Below the pieces are notes generated by a model. It saw only the letters and a list, made by a program, of their open reading frames with translations. It made no database searches and had not been told where the DNA came from. From Thiotrichaceae bacterium (GTDB lineage: Bacteria; Pseudomonadota; Gammaproteobacteria; Thiotrichales; Thiotrichaceae): a DNA stretch of 38,638 nucleotides. The stretch's first letter is position 1, and each line of letters starts with the position of its first letter. The translations under genes were made by a program, and so were the position numbers. Shown here in pieces: positions 1 to 7,065 of the stretch. The stretch spans positions 1-38,638 of the forward strand of contig JALSLM010000200.1 in the NCBI GenBank assembly GCA_026988295.1. Reading direction: 5' to 3'.

Positions 1-123
1 GTTGATGACTACATCGAGTTTTACAATAAACAACGTTTTCACCAAACACTTGGGTACAAAAAACCACTGGATGTGTATGAAAAAAGCATCACTTTTCAAC
101 AATCTTGCAGTGAAGCTGCTTGA
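1..123 (+). mobile_element. IS3-family transposase, C-terminal fragment (partial at window edge)
   Basis: The frame is open from base 1 and ends at TGA 121-123, giving 40 residues. It carries the C-terminal signature of IS3-type OrfB integrases, roughly YIEFYN-x-QRFHQTLGYK-x-P-x-x-VY, which lies after the last catalytic Glu of the DDE/rve domain. The rest of the element is outside the window. The sequence after the stop runs to about base 178, where an IS end reading ...TTTTGGGGTAGTGTA joins an unrelated interrupted gene. Whether the transposase is intact cannot be judged from this fragment. Confidence 0.85.
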
Positions 124-178
124 TGGGGAATTTAAATAAGAAATTTGAAAAAACAGTCTAGACTTTTGGGGTAGTGTA
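124..178 (+). repeat. Putative right end of the IS3-type element
   Basis: The 55 bases between the transposase stop and the remnant DUF6516 frame contain AGTCTAGACT followed by TTTTGGGGTAGTGTA. A terminal inverted repeat must exist here because coding similarity to DUF6516 stops at about 178-180. The left end is outside the window, so the exact boundary and the target duplication are not confirmed. Confidence 0.5.
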
Positions 179-342
179 TTATGCAAAGTAAGTGAATATT
201 TTATTCCGTGTGAAATATGCTCATTGAGAGAGACAAGTCTAGCTTCTATTTTTGTCCAACAACCATTATCCATTGGAAATATTTCACCATCTAGCTCTAG
301 TAAAATATCTAAGCCAATATTGTTATGTGTATCTTTATTCAA
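179..342 (-). pseudogene. DUF6516-like protein, 3' part removed by the IS3 element
   Basis: On the minus strand, a frame starting at TTG 342-340 reads NNIGLDILLELDGEIFPM, then DNGCWTKIEA, then HGIKYSLTLHN, before running into the IS end. From memory this is the N-terminal half of the DUF6516 family: LLxLDGE, a Gly-Trp-x-K-x-E stretch, and PHGIKYSLTLHD. Those are small proteins usually paired with a helix-turn-helix partner in toxin-antitoxin-like cassettes. About 55 residues remain. AGG sits about 9 bases before the TTG. The frame stays open antisense through the IS, so any product would be a chimera. The partner gene would have lain beyond the insertion. Confidence 0.65.
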
Positions 343-359
343 TCTATTGACCTGATAAA

Positions 360-378
360 GTTATCATTAGTTGATAAC
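360..378. promoter_or_regulatory. Inverted repeat upstream of the DUF6516 remnant (candidate operator)
   Basis: GTTATCA-TTAGT-TGATAAC is a perfect 7-bp inverted repeat with a 5-bp centre. It lies 18-36 bases upstream of the TTG start of the broken DUF6516 gene, where a promoter or operator of a toxin-antitoxin-like pair would be expected. Apart from this, bases 343-510 show only AT-rich sequence. The regulatory role is inferred from position. Confidence 0.35.
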
Positions 379-512
379 AATCATAATTACAAATGAATCT
401 TTAGTCAAATATATTGATGATTGATCCATCTATATAATAAAGTGATTAGTAGACTTTTTATATTTTTATATCCCCTATCATAGCTCTGAAGTTTAGGGAA
501 TACACAATAAAT

Positions 513-531
513 AACCCACCGATAGTGGGTT
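513..531. terminator. Hairpin AACCCAC-CGATA-GTGGGTT
   Basis: Perfect 7-bp stem with a 5-base loop between the minus-strand thioredoxin gene and the DUF6516 remnant. There is no long T run on either side, so it may be a weak terminator or only a structured spacer. Confidence 0.35.
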
Positions 532-546
532 GAATCTGTGATTTAT

Positions 547-602
547 ACCTGAATTCGTGAGGTCAATATGTCTAATGCCGTAGCGACCTCACGGATTCGG
601 GT
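547..602. repeat. Family A MITE-like repeat, minimal palindromic copy (56 bp)
   Basis: ACCTGAATTCGTGAGGTC at the left and GACCTCACGGATTCGGGT at the right are near-perfect inverted repeats around an 18-20 base centre. These are the termini of the longer copies at 1303-1465, 2911-3123 and 29745-29955. It begins 5 bases beyond the stop of the thioredoxin gene on the minus strand and could act as its terminator. Confidence 0.75.
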
Positions 603-607
603 TTTAG

Positions 608-838
608 TTAAAGCCAACTATCTATTTTTGCTTTATCAGGTATTCCACCAGCATGAACAACAGTTTCATCAATCACTACACCTGGCGTTGACATCACGCC
701 ATAAGCCATGATTTGTGCCATGTCTTCTACTTTTTCTATTTTAACTTCAACACCTTTAGCTTTTGCTGCTTCGCTAATTAGCTTTGCTGTATTTTCACAA
801 TTAGCGCAACCGCTACCGAGTACTTTAACAATTTTCAT
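608..838 (-). CDS. Small thioredoxin-fold protein (redox-active disulfide family)
   Basis: A 76-aa protein whose N-terminal MKIVKVLGSGCANC is typical of the mini-thioredoxin / redox-active disulfide protein 2 family (TM0996/MTH895 type). The CxxC is Cys11-Ala-Asn-Cys14, and the cis-proline region reads MSTPGVVID at about residues 49-57. The length fits the family, which lacks the first helix and strand of classical thioredoxin. AAAGGA precedes the ATG. In many genomes this family neighbours ArsP/YraQ-type permeases and ArsR regulators, as here, where it lies in the same orientation as the permease. A disulfide-exchange role supporting metalloid handling is inferred, not shown. Confidence 0.85.
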   Translation of the reverse strand: MKIVKVLGSGCANCENTAKLISEAAKAKGVEVKIEKVEDMAQIMAYGVMSTPGVVIDETVVHAGGIPDKAKIDSWL

Positions 839-873
839 AGTATTTCCTTTAAATATTTATTTGAATTAAGAAT

Positions 874-916
874 CCGAATCCGTGAGGTTACTACGGCAGA
901 TTTGGCAAGCGTAAAT
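874..916. repeat. Family A repeat, partial left end
   Basis: Reads CCGAATCCGTGAGGTTACTACGGCA, matching the left terminus of the full family A elements (GAATCCGTGAGGTCACTACGG), then diverges. It ends at the stop codon of the CMD-like gene. No right terminus is visible. Confidence 0.6.
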
Positions 917-917
917 T

Positions 918-1262
918 CTAGCAACAAGCCTGTCCGCTAGGCGTGCTTGTACAACAGCTTTCTTCAGCTACGACTGATTCTTCTTGGGATGTTTTTGTAG
1001 AACTACAACAGCTGTTTTCCTCGGTACTTACTGGCTTTGATAGCTCAGCTTTTTCATCAAAGGCAGCATCTATTTTTTCAGCAGCCTCATCACGAATATG
1101 GCGAGCTATTTCAACAGCAGCATTGATTTGTGATTCAGGGATTCCCATGCCCCGTAATCTTTCTAACTGACACATACCCATTGCTGGATGTTTAGCAGCG
1201 ATGCCTGAGGCGAGTGAGATCAATGCAACAATAGATGAATGTAATTGTGGATCATTTGACAT
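918..1262 (-). CDS. CMD/AhpD-like small protein with Cys-pair tail
   Basis: 114 aa. Residues about 8-68 follow the helical pattern of the carboxymuconolactone decarboxylase/AhpD superfamily: an Ala-rich first helix, then LERLRGMGIPESQINAAVEI as the second half of the motif. The usual CxxC is replaced by a lone Cys31. The tail (84-114) is Ser/Thr/Glu-rich with three vicinal cysteine pairs, 85-86, 103-104 and 113-114. Vicinal pairs of this kind bind As(III)/Sb(III) in ArsD, so a metalloid-binding role is plausible. AGGAA precedes the ATG. It sits between the thioredoxin and permease genes, all on the minus strand, divergent from arsR. I know no established name for it. Confidence 0.7.
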   Translation of the reverse strand: MSNDPQLHSSIVALISLASGIAAKHPAMGMCQLERLRGMGIPESQINAAVEIARHIRDEAAEKIDAAFDEKAELSKPVSTEENSCCSSTKTSQEESVVAEESCCTSTPSGQACC

Positions 1263-1302
1263 GATTTATTCCTATATTAATAGAGTAGTATTAGTCGTTA
1301 TA

Positions 1303-1465
1303 ACCTGAATCCGTGAGGTCACTACGGCACAGGACGCAAGCTATTGATTCATCACGGGTTTAAAAAATACCCGCTTAACCTACGGGTGAAGCTAAGATTT
1401 TTTAAATCCCGTGCTAAACCAATAGCTTACGCCCTGTTATACGCATTGACTTCACGGATTCAGGT
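1303..1465. repeat. Family A MITE-like repeat, internally deleted copy (163 bp)
   Basis: Starts ACCTGAATCCGTGAGGTC and ends GACTTCACGGATTCAGGT, with long inner complementary blocks (GCAAGCTATTGATT against AACCAATAGCTTACG). Compared with the 213-bp copies it lacks the central block containing GCGCTAGCAGATGGTGAACTC. It has no open frame, so it is non-autonomous. It lies between the permease and CMD-like genes and could form a large hairpin in their shared transcript. Confidence 0.8.
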
Positions 1466-1486
1466 ATAAGTTAAAAAAAAACCTGA

Positions 1487-2443
1487 TTAAGCAACAATAA
1501 AATTAAATGCCCAGCCAACCAATGTGAAAGACACTGCTAAAACAGATGCGTAAATGGCGAGTGCAGGCCATTTTATGACTTTGCGTAAAATAAGCATTTC
1601 AGGCAATGATAGTGCGGCAATACTCATCATAAGAGCAAGTGTTGTGCCTATCGCAACACCTTTGCCAATCATTGCTTCGGCAATGGGAATAACCCCCGTA
1701 GCACTTGAATAGAGTGGTACACCCATTAAGACTGCAAGAGGTGTGGCCAACCAATTATCACCACCCAGATTTGCAACCACCCATGATTCTGGTACAAAAC
1801 CATGAAAAGCAGCACCGACCGCAATCCCAATAAATACCCATTTCCATATTCTGCCAACAATTTCTTTAACTTCTCCCCATGCGTGGCGGTGTCTGCCTAG
1901 CAGAGATGTATCTTCTTTGATTTGTGCCATTTCGCCCATTTGGATTTTCCAGACATATTCTTCGACCCATTTCTCGGGCTTAAATTGTTCCATTATAATG
2001 CCACCAACATAGGCAACAAATAGCCCTGCACCAACATATAGGGCGGTCAACTTCCAGCCTAAGACACCTGCCAGAATAACCACAGCAACCTCATTAATCA
2101 TAGGGCTGGCGATTAGAAATGAGAAGGTAACGCCTAGTGGAATCCCTGCTTCAACAAAACCAATAAATAAGGGAACAGATGAGCAAGAACAAAAAGGTGT
2201 AACAGCACCAAGCAAAATAGCTAAGGTACGTGCCAACCATTTAGGCTTGCCGCGCACATAGGCGCGCACTTTTTCAGGCGTGAGTAAGGCACGTAACAGA
2301 CCCATAATATAAATAATGATGAGCAACATAATGAATATCTTACTGACATCCATAATAAAAAACTGCACCGCCGCACCTAGTTGGCTTGATGAGACTAAGC
2401 CAAGCAATTGAAATGCAATAAAATTACCTAATTGTTCAAACAT
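1487..2443 (-). CDS. ArsP/YraQ-family permease (DUF318)
   Basis: A 318-aa multi-spanning inner-membrane permease. The signature VTPFCSCSSVPLFIGF (residues 81-96; Cys85 and Cys87) followed by GIPLGVTFSFLIASPMINE is diagnostic of the PF03773 family. It contains ArsP, an efflux pump for trivalent organoarsenicals, and YraQ-type permeases of uncertain substrate. The second half repeats the fold with VPLYSSATGVIPIAEAMI. Hydrophobic segments cluster at about 30-50, 72-160 and 200-318. It is divergent from arsR across a 122-bp gap with an ArsR-box-like site, so arsenic-responsive control is likely. Substrate (methylarsenite, arsenite or other) cannot be told from sequence, so no symbol is given. Confidence 0.9.
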   Translation of the reverse strand: MFEQLGNFIAFQLLGLVSSSQLGAAVQFFIMDVSKIFIMLLIIIYIMGLLRALLTPEKVRAYVRGKPKWLARTLAILLGAVTPFCSCSSVPLFIGFVEAGIPLGVTFSFLIASPMINEVAVVILAGVLGWKLTALYVGAGLFVAYVGGIIMEQFKPEKWVEEYVWKIQMGEMAQIKEDTSLLGRHRHAWGEVKEIVGRIWKWVFIGIAVGAAFHGFVPESWVVANLGGDNWLATPLAVLMGVPLYSSATGVIPIAEAMIGKGVAIGTTLALMMSIAALSLPEMLILRKVIKWPALAIYASVLAVSFTLVGWAFNFIVA

Positions 2444-2490
2444 TTTACGACCTGCTATCTAATGATTGACGGAGTGTATACCTTAATTCG

Positions 2491-2511
2491 CATATGCGTC
2501 AATTCATATAT
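2491..2511. promoter_or_regulatory. ArsR-type operator candidate
   Basis: CATATGCGTC-A-ATTCATATAT lies in the 122-bp gap between the divergent permease (start 2443) and arsR (start 2566). It resembles the known Escherichia coli ArsR site, which begins CATATGCGTT and has a second ATATG-like half. Placement would allow one repressor to control both directions. Confidence 0.55.
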
Positions 2512-2565
2512 CTAATTTTATTCCAAATAATATTTTTGTAATAGTTTTAATGATAAGATACCACC

Positions 2566-2910
2566 ATGATTAGCCCTGAAGAATTCACCAAAGCCTTATC
2601 CGATCAGACTCGTTTACGGATATTAATGCTTCTAACTCAAATAGAAGAGCTATGCGTATGCCAGCTAACGGAAGCATTAGAAATGACTCAGCCAAAAATT
2701 TCTCGTCATTTAGCAATACTACGTGAAAAAGAAATTTTGCTCGACAAACGCCAAGACCAGTGGATTTTCTATCGCCTACACCCAAAACTAGCTGATTGGT
2801 GTCTGCAAACCATCTTAGCTCTAGCTTCAGGCTCAATAAATTTGCAGCCATATAAAACAGATATTAATAAAATCAAAACATCAAACTTGCCTAAAAGCCT
2901 GTGTATTTGA
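2566..2910 (+). CDS. arsR: ArsR/SmtB-family metalloregulator
   Basis: A 114-aa winged-helix repressor. N-terminal KALSDQTRLRILMLL is the ArsR-family alpha-1/alpha-2 region. ELCVCQL at residues 28-34 is the classical As(III)/Sb(III) site of E. coli-type ArsR (Cys30, Cys32). The recognition helix region is TQPKISRHLAILREKEIL (about 40-57), then the wing DKRQDQWIFYRL. It probably represses itself and the divergent permease/CMD/thioredoxin genes until metalloid binding releases it. The TGA is immediately followed by a family A repeat. The tail after residue 90 is short, without extra Cys pairs. Confidence 0.93.
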   Translation: MISPEEFTKALSDQTRLRILMLLTQIEELCVCQLTEALEMTQPKISRHLAILREKEILLDKRQDQWIFYRLHPKLADWCLQTILALASGSINLQPYKTDINKIKTSNLPKSLCI

Positions 2911-3123
2911 ACCTAAATCCATGAAGTCACTATGGTACAGGACGCAAGCTATTGATTCATCACGAGGTTAAAAATACCCACTTAACCTACAGGCGAAGCT
3001 AACATTAAGTGAGCTTCTTATCTGCGCTAGCAGATGGTGAACTCAATTATACTGAGATTTTTAAATCCCCTTTCAAACCAACAACTTATACCTTCTGTCC
3101 GCATTGACCTCATGTATTCAGGT
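2911..3123. repeat. Family A MITE-like repeat, long copy (213 bp)
   Basis: Begins ACCTAAATCCATGAAGTC, one base after the arsR TGA, and ends GACCTCATGTATTCAGGT. The centre contains the palindrome-rich block GCGCTAGCAGATGGTGAACTC, shared with the copy at 29745-29955. It has no coding capacity. The whole unit can fold on itself and probably ends arsR transcripts. Confidence 0.8.
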
Positions 3124-3398
3124 GAAATATAAAAGATATTGTCATTAAACTTTAGATGTTCTATATTCACATCGCTGTTCTAAACAGTGCTAGGAAATTG
3201 TTGAAAGTACAATGCTCCCCTCGGAACGGTAAAGCCCGACACTAGCCTCTTTTACTTCCTACATAAATTAAGCACGAAGGGTGCTTAGGAAAAATCAATG
3301 TATCACTCTAACCAGCAAGCTGTGCCTATTCATTTTTATTTCATCGCGACCACTCATAATTTTTAGATAGCCCCCTAAAAAAACAACCTCCTAAAAAG
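3124..3398. other. Non-coding leader region upstream of the cobalamin operon, unassigned
   Basis: No convincing gene. A perfect hairpin TAAGCAC-GAAGG-GTGCTTA lies at 3269-3287, and a GC-richer patch (about 3208-3250, including CTCCCCTCGGAACGG) sits between GCTAG at 3190-3194 and CTAGC at 3242-3246. The position suits a regulatory leader, but I find no B12-box-like sequence (AGCCAGGAGACC type), so I do not call a cobalamin riboswitch. Confidence 0.35.
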
Positions 3399-3422
3399 TC
3401 TAAAAAACAGGGGGGATGGGTA
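3399..3422 (+). repeat. Family P poly-purine repeat (arm a)
   Basis: TCTAAAAAACAGGGGGGATGGGT, one of about twelve arms with core A6-7 G6-9 ATGGGT. A degenerate opposite arm, GCCCCCTAAAAAAAC, begins at about 3370, so the two can form a C5/G6 stem. It ends 7 bases before the cbiA start codon, where a ribosome binding site would normally be. Confidence 0.75.
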
Positions 3423-3429
3423 TTAATTA

Positions 3430-4740
3430 ATGAAATACACACTAATCGCTGGCACTCAATCAGGTTGTGGTAAAACATCCATCACACTTGCTGTATTGCA
3501 ATTTCTGAAAAATCAGAATAAATCTGTGCGTGCGTTTAAAACAGGTCCAGACTTCCTCGACCCCATGTGGCACAAAGCCATTACCCAAAAGACCAGCTAC
3601 AACCTAGATACTCAAATGATCGGTATCGAGCAGAGCCAAAAAATTCTGGCGCAATATCAAGATACCGAAGCAGGTATTATCGAAGGCGTAATGGGCTTAT
3701 TTGATGGTCGCGGCGGTGTTGGTGCTCAAGGTTCTGGCGCACACCTTGCCAAAGAACTGGGGATTCCTGTATGGCTAGTGATCAATGCTAAGGGAATGGC
3801 AGGCTCTATCGTGCCATTGGTAAAGGGTTTTGTAGCAGAAGCCGAAAATATTGGCTTTAGCATTACAGGTATTATTGCCAACCGCCTTGGCAGTGAAAAC
3901 CATGCCAAAATTATCCGTGAGCTTTTGGCAGACTATCATCTCCCTCCCCTACTCGCATGGATGGAAAAAGATGCCCCGACCCTACCAGAACGGCATCTTG
4001 GCTTGAAGATGCCCGAAGAACAGCCCGTGCCTGACTTTTCAGTCGTATTTCATGCTGATCTAAACCTTTTAAACTCTGCTCTTGGTCATTGCTCAGTTGC
4101 CAAGCCCTCTGTATTAGCTTCTCATGAAGATAAAGCCCTCCCTCAATCACTTCAAGGCAAGAAAATCGCTGTAGCAAGAGATTCTGCCGCCTGTTTTATC
4201 TATCCTAAAAATATCGAATGGCTACAACAGCAAGGTGCAACAATTGAGTATTTTTCTCCTATTACAGGTGATAAAATCGATGAAGCAATTGATGCGATTT
4301 GGTTGCCAGGTGGCTATCCTGAGCTACACGCAGAAGCCTTAAGTGTATCAAACACATGGGATTCCCTAGTCAAACACATTGAGAATGGCACCCCCTGCTT
4401 AGCGGAATGTGGTGGAATGATGATGCTTGCTAAAAGTTTGATAGATCATCAAGGAAAAAACTGGGCAATGGCGAATCTTCTACCCATAAAATGCCATATG
4501 CAAAATAAGCTTGCCTCACTTGGTTATCGTGAAGACCTGCAAACAGGTATTAAAGGGCACGAATACCATCATTCCAAACGTGAAAACTTACAAGAACTAA
4601 GCACAGCATTCTCATTACAACGGGGCGATCAAGGCATTCATTATAAAAATCTACGAGCCTCTTATATTCACTGGTATTTTCAATCAAAACCAGAAATTGC
4701 AACATCATTTTTCACAGTGCCAACAACGGAGTATTTATGA
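3430..4740 (+). CDS. cbiA: Cobyrinic acid a,c-diamide synthase
   Basis: 436 aa. It amidates carboxyls a and c of cob(II)yrinic acid using glutamine and ATP. The N-terminal P-loop/dethiobiotin-synthetase-like domain begins with GTQSGCGKTSIT (residues 8-19), followed by KTGPDFLDP. The C-terminal class I glutamine amidotransferase domain has LPGGYPE (about 295) and AECGGMMML with nucleophile Cys327, with the distal His in ASYIHWYF (about 414). Length fits CbiA/CobB. The start lies just behind a family P repeat and no good Shine-Dalgarno is seen apart from the GGGG run. It is the first gene of the operon and overlaps cbiF by 4 bp (ATGA). Confidence 0.95.
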   Translation: MKYTLIAGTQSGCGKTSITLAVLQFLKNQNKSVRAFKTGPDFLDPMWHKAITQKTSYNLDTQMIGIEQSQKILAQYQDTEAGIIEGVMGLFDGRGGVGAQGSGAHLAKELGIPVWLVINAKGMAGSIVPLVKGFVAEAENIGFSITGIIANRLGSENHAKIIRELLADYHLPPLLAWMEKDAPTLPERHLGLKMPEEQPVPDFSVVFHADLNLLNSALGHCSVAKPSVLASHEDKALPQSLQGKKIAVARDSAACFIYPKNIEWLQQQGATIEYFSPITGDKIDEAIDAIWLPGGYPELHAEALSVSNTWDSLVKHIENGTPCLAECGGMMMLAKSLIDHQGKNWAMANLLPIKCHMQNKLASLGYREDLQTGIKGHEYHHSKRENLQELSTAFSLQRGDQGIHYKNLRASYIHWYFQSKPEIATSFFTVPTTEYL

Positions 4741-5531
4741 ATAACCCAAAAGTCTGGTTTGTCGGCGCAGGTCCTGGTGACCCTGAACTGATTACCATTA
4801 AAGCAAAAAACTTGATTGAAAAAGCAGATGCAATACTTTTTGCTGGCTCACTTGTGCCTAAAGCACTTACCCAGTGGAGCAAGCCAAACTGCCTAATTCA
4901 AGATTCAAAAGGCATGGCATTAGACGACATCACTGACTGGTTAATTGAGCAAGCCGATGAAAACAAAATTGTGATTCGTTTACAAACGGGTGACCCCGCT
5001 CTTTATGGGGCACTCATAGAAATGGTGCAACCACTCGATAAGGCAGGGATTGATGTTGAAGTTATCCCAGGAATCTCATCAGCAATGGCAGCGGCAGCGG
5101 CATCTATTGAAAGCTTAACCCTCCCCGAAGTCACGCAAACAGTCATTTTGACGCGTGTTGAAGGACGCACACCAATGCCCGCAGGCGAATCATTAAAAGA
5201 ACTCGCAGCACATCATTCAACCCTGTGTTTGTTTCTTTCTATCACCTTATTACACAAAGTCAGCCAAGAACTTATTGAGATTGGCTATGCAGAAGATGCA
5301 CCCGTTACGGTAGTACAAAAAGCCAGTTGGGGTGAAGAAGAAAAAATCGTCAAAGGCACACTCAGCACCATAAAAAAACAATGTCAGGCCGAAAAAATTG
5401 CCTCTCAAGCAATGATTATAATCAGCCCAACTCTTGGTGCAAGAGACTGGGACACACTTAAAAAATCAAAACTCTACGACGCTAGCTTTAGCCACCGTTT
5501 TAGAAAAGGAATCCAACAAGATGAAGGATAA
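4737..5531 (+). CDS. cbiF: Cobalt-precorrin-4 C11-methyltransferase
   Basis: 264 aa. A SAM-dependent tetrapyrrole methylase adding the C11 methyl (CbiF in the anaerobic, CobM in the aerobic route). The N-terminal VWFVGAGPGDPELITIKA is the family motif I, and FAGSLVP and RLQTGDPALYGAL follow in the expected order, with the second-domain motif VIPGISSAMAAAAA around residues 116-129. The ATG overlaps the cbiA stop, and its own stop overlaps the cbiX start by 11 bases, consistent with translational coupling. CbiF rather than CobM is chosen because cbiD, cbiG and cbiX are in the operon. Confidence 0.95.
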   Translation: MNNPKVWFVGAGPGDPELITIKAKNLIEKADAILFAGSLVPKALTQWSKPNCLIQDSKGMALDDITDWLIEQADENKIVIRLQTGDPALYGALIEMVQPLDKAGIDVEVIPGISSAMAAAAASIESLTLPEVTQTVILTRVEGRTPMPAGESLKELAAHHSTLCLFLSITLLHKVSQELIEIGYAEDAPVTVVQKASWGEEEKIVKGTLSTIKKQCQAEKIASQAMIIISPTLGARDWDTLKKSKLYDASFSHRFRKGIQQDEG

Positions 5532-6369
5532 TTGCATACTTTTAATTGGTCATGGCTCACGCGACCCTGATGGCACCCCCCAAATTGAGCGTTTTACTAG
5601 GATCTGGCGTGATAGCCAACCCGATTGGCAAATTGAACTCTGTTTTATCGAGTTTGCAGAAGTTGAAATTGAGCAGGGTTTAAAAAATGCGGCACAAAAA
5701 GGTAAGCGCGTTATTATTGTGCCATTAGTATTAAATGCCGCTGGTCATGTGCGTGCTGAAATCCCCCATCATATTGAACACGCTAAAAGCAACCACCCTG
5801 ATACTACTTTTGTATACACACCGCCAATAACCGCAAGTGAATCAATTTTAAATATCCTCAAGCGTAATTTAGCCACAGCCTTTGCTGAGCTACATCATCC
5901 AGCACCCGCCAATACAGGGGTGATCGTATTAGGGCGCGGATCATCAGATCGTAAAGCCAACGCTGAAATCAGCAAAATGGCTCGCTGGTTATTTGAAGAA
6001 ACAGAACATCAGCTAGTCGATGTTGCTTTCACAGGTGTAACCACACCACGGCTAGAAACAGCGGTGCAACGTCAAGTAACACTTGATATGAAGCAAATTA
6101 TTATTCTCCCTCTATACTTGTTTGATGGCACATTAATTAAGCGCATTCAAAAACAAGTTGAGCGTTTGCAGCAACAGTATCCACAGATTGCATTTGCCCA
6201 ATCTAGCTATTTTGGCTTTGAACCTGAAATACTTGAAGTGCTAAACCAGCGTGTGAATGCCGTATTAGATAATCAGCAAGAAGCAGAATTTTTAGATATT
6301 GATCCAGCAGGACATCATCATCACGATCACCACGACGATCACAACGATCACCACGATCAGCACCACTGA
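5521..6369 (+). CDS. cbiX: Sirohydrochlorin cobaltochelatase, two-domain form with His-rich tail
   Basis: 282 aa from ATG 5521, preceded by AAAAGGAA. An upstream in-frame ATG at 5434 is less likely because it would overlap cbiF by about 100 bases. It inserts Co2+ into sirohydrochlorin. Two CbiX repeats are visible. The first has LIGHGSRDP (about 7-15) and LNAAGHVRAEIP, carrying the two metal-site histidines. The second (about 140-265) has VLGRGSSDRKANAEI, where Arg replaces His as is usual for long CbiX. The last 20 residues are almost only His and Asp (GHHHHDHHDDHNDHHDQHH), a likely cobalt-storage or delivery tail. This chelatase indicates the early-cobalt route. Confidence 0.93.
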   Translation: MKDNCILLIGHGSRDPDGTPQIERFTRIWRDSQPDWQIELCFIEFAEVEIEQGLKNAAQKGKRVIIVPLVLNAAGHVRAEIPHHIEHAKSNHPDTTFVYTPPITASESILNILKRNLATAFAELHHPAPANTGVIVLGRGSSDRKANAEISKMARWLFEETEHQLVDVAFTGVTTPRLETAVQRQVTLDMKQIIILPLYLFDGTLIKRIQKQVERLQQQYPQIAFAQSSYFGFEPEILEVLNQRVNAVLDNQQEAEFLDIDPAGHHHHDHHDDHNDHHDQHH

Positions 6370-6387
6370 TCAAAAGGAATAAATACC

Positions 6388-7065
6388 ATGACGACACTAC
6401 ACAGCAATAGTGTGACAGAACAGCTCACCGAAGCAGGTCGCAAAATAGAGCACAGCTCCTTTGATATTGTTAGCGCAGAAGCAGGTGAACATAACTACAG
6501 CGATGAACAATGGCAGATTGTACGTCGTATGATTCATGCCACCGCTGATTTCGAATTTAATGGTCTGGCAGAGTTTCACCCTAATGCCATGAATGCAGGC
6601 ATTCAGGCTATTCGTGCAGGTTGCCCGATTATTGCCGATGTTGAAATGATTTGTGTTGGCTTATCAAAACCACGTTTACAACACTTTGGTATAAACACCT
6701 ACCAATTTATATCTGATGAAGATGTCATTGCCAAAGCCCAAGATGAAGGCACCACACGCGCAGTTCAGGCAATGCGCAAAGCCAACCAACAAGGCTTATT
6801 AGATAACGCCATTATAGGTATCGGCAATGCCCCAACGGCGTTATTAGAAGTAAAACGTCTGATTACTGAAGACGGTTTAAAGCCAGCCCTAATTATCGGT
6901 ATGCCTGTTGGCTTTGTCTCAGCAGCCGAATCAAAAGATGAACTGGCACTGCTTGATAACATCCCGTGGATCATCTCACGCGGACGCAAAGGTGGCACAA
7001 CCTTAGTGGTTTCAGCCATACATGCGCTATTGGCCTTAGCAGAAACACAAAGTAAAAAAGTATAA
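6388..7065 (+). CDS. cbiC: Cobalt-precorrin-8 methylmutase
   Basis: 225 aa. It moves the C11 methyl to C12, giving cobyrinic acid. The family motif begins GRKIEHSSFDIVSAEAGEHN and runs to RMIHATADFEF (about 52-62), whose His is the catalytic residue of CobH/CbiC. IIADVEMICVGLS and GIGNAPTALLEV follow. GGAATAAATACC precedes the ATG. The TAA at 7063-7065 lies inside a family P repeat (TATAAAAAAAGG), so the C-terminal KKV-stop is repeat-derived. In the operon between cbiX and cbiD. Confidence 0.95.
   Translation: MTTLHSNSVTEQLTEAGRKIEHSSFDIVSAEAGEHNYSDEQWQIVRRMIHATADFEFNGLAEFHPNAMNAGIQAIRAGCPIIADVEMICVGLSKPRLQHFGINTYQFISDEDVIAKAQDEGTTRAVQAMRKANQQGLLDNAIIGIGNAPTALLEVKRLITEDGLKPALIIGMPVGFVSAAESKDELALLDNIPWIISRGRKGGTTLVVSAIHALLALAETQSKKV

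Noticed and set aside
943-1170. Plus-strand frame opposite the CMD-like gene
   Set aside because: Ser-rich shadow with no ribosome site or family pattern.
3124-3430. Cobalamin riboswitch upstream of cbiA
   Set aside because: No B12-box sequence or the expected conserved core was seen; only unrelated hairpins.
5434-5520. cbiX start at 5434
   Set aside because: It would overlap cbiF by about 100 bases; ATG 5521 begins directly at the CbiX motif with a ribosome site.
6203-6397. Antisense frame opposite the CbiX tail
   Set aside because: Asp/Arg-rich composition is the mirror of the His/Asp repeat; no start context.
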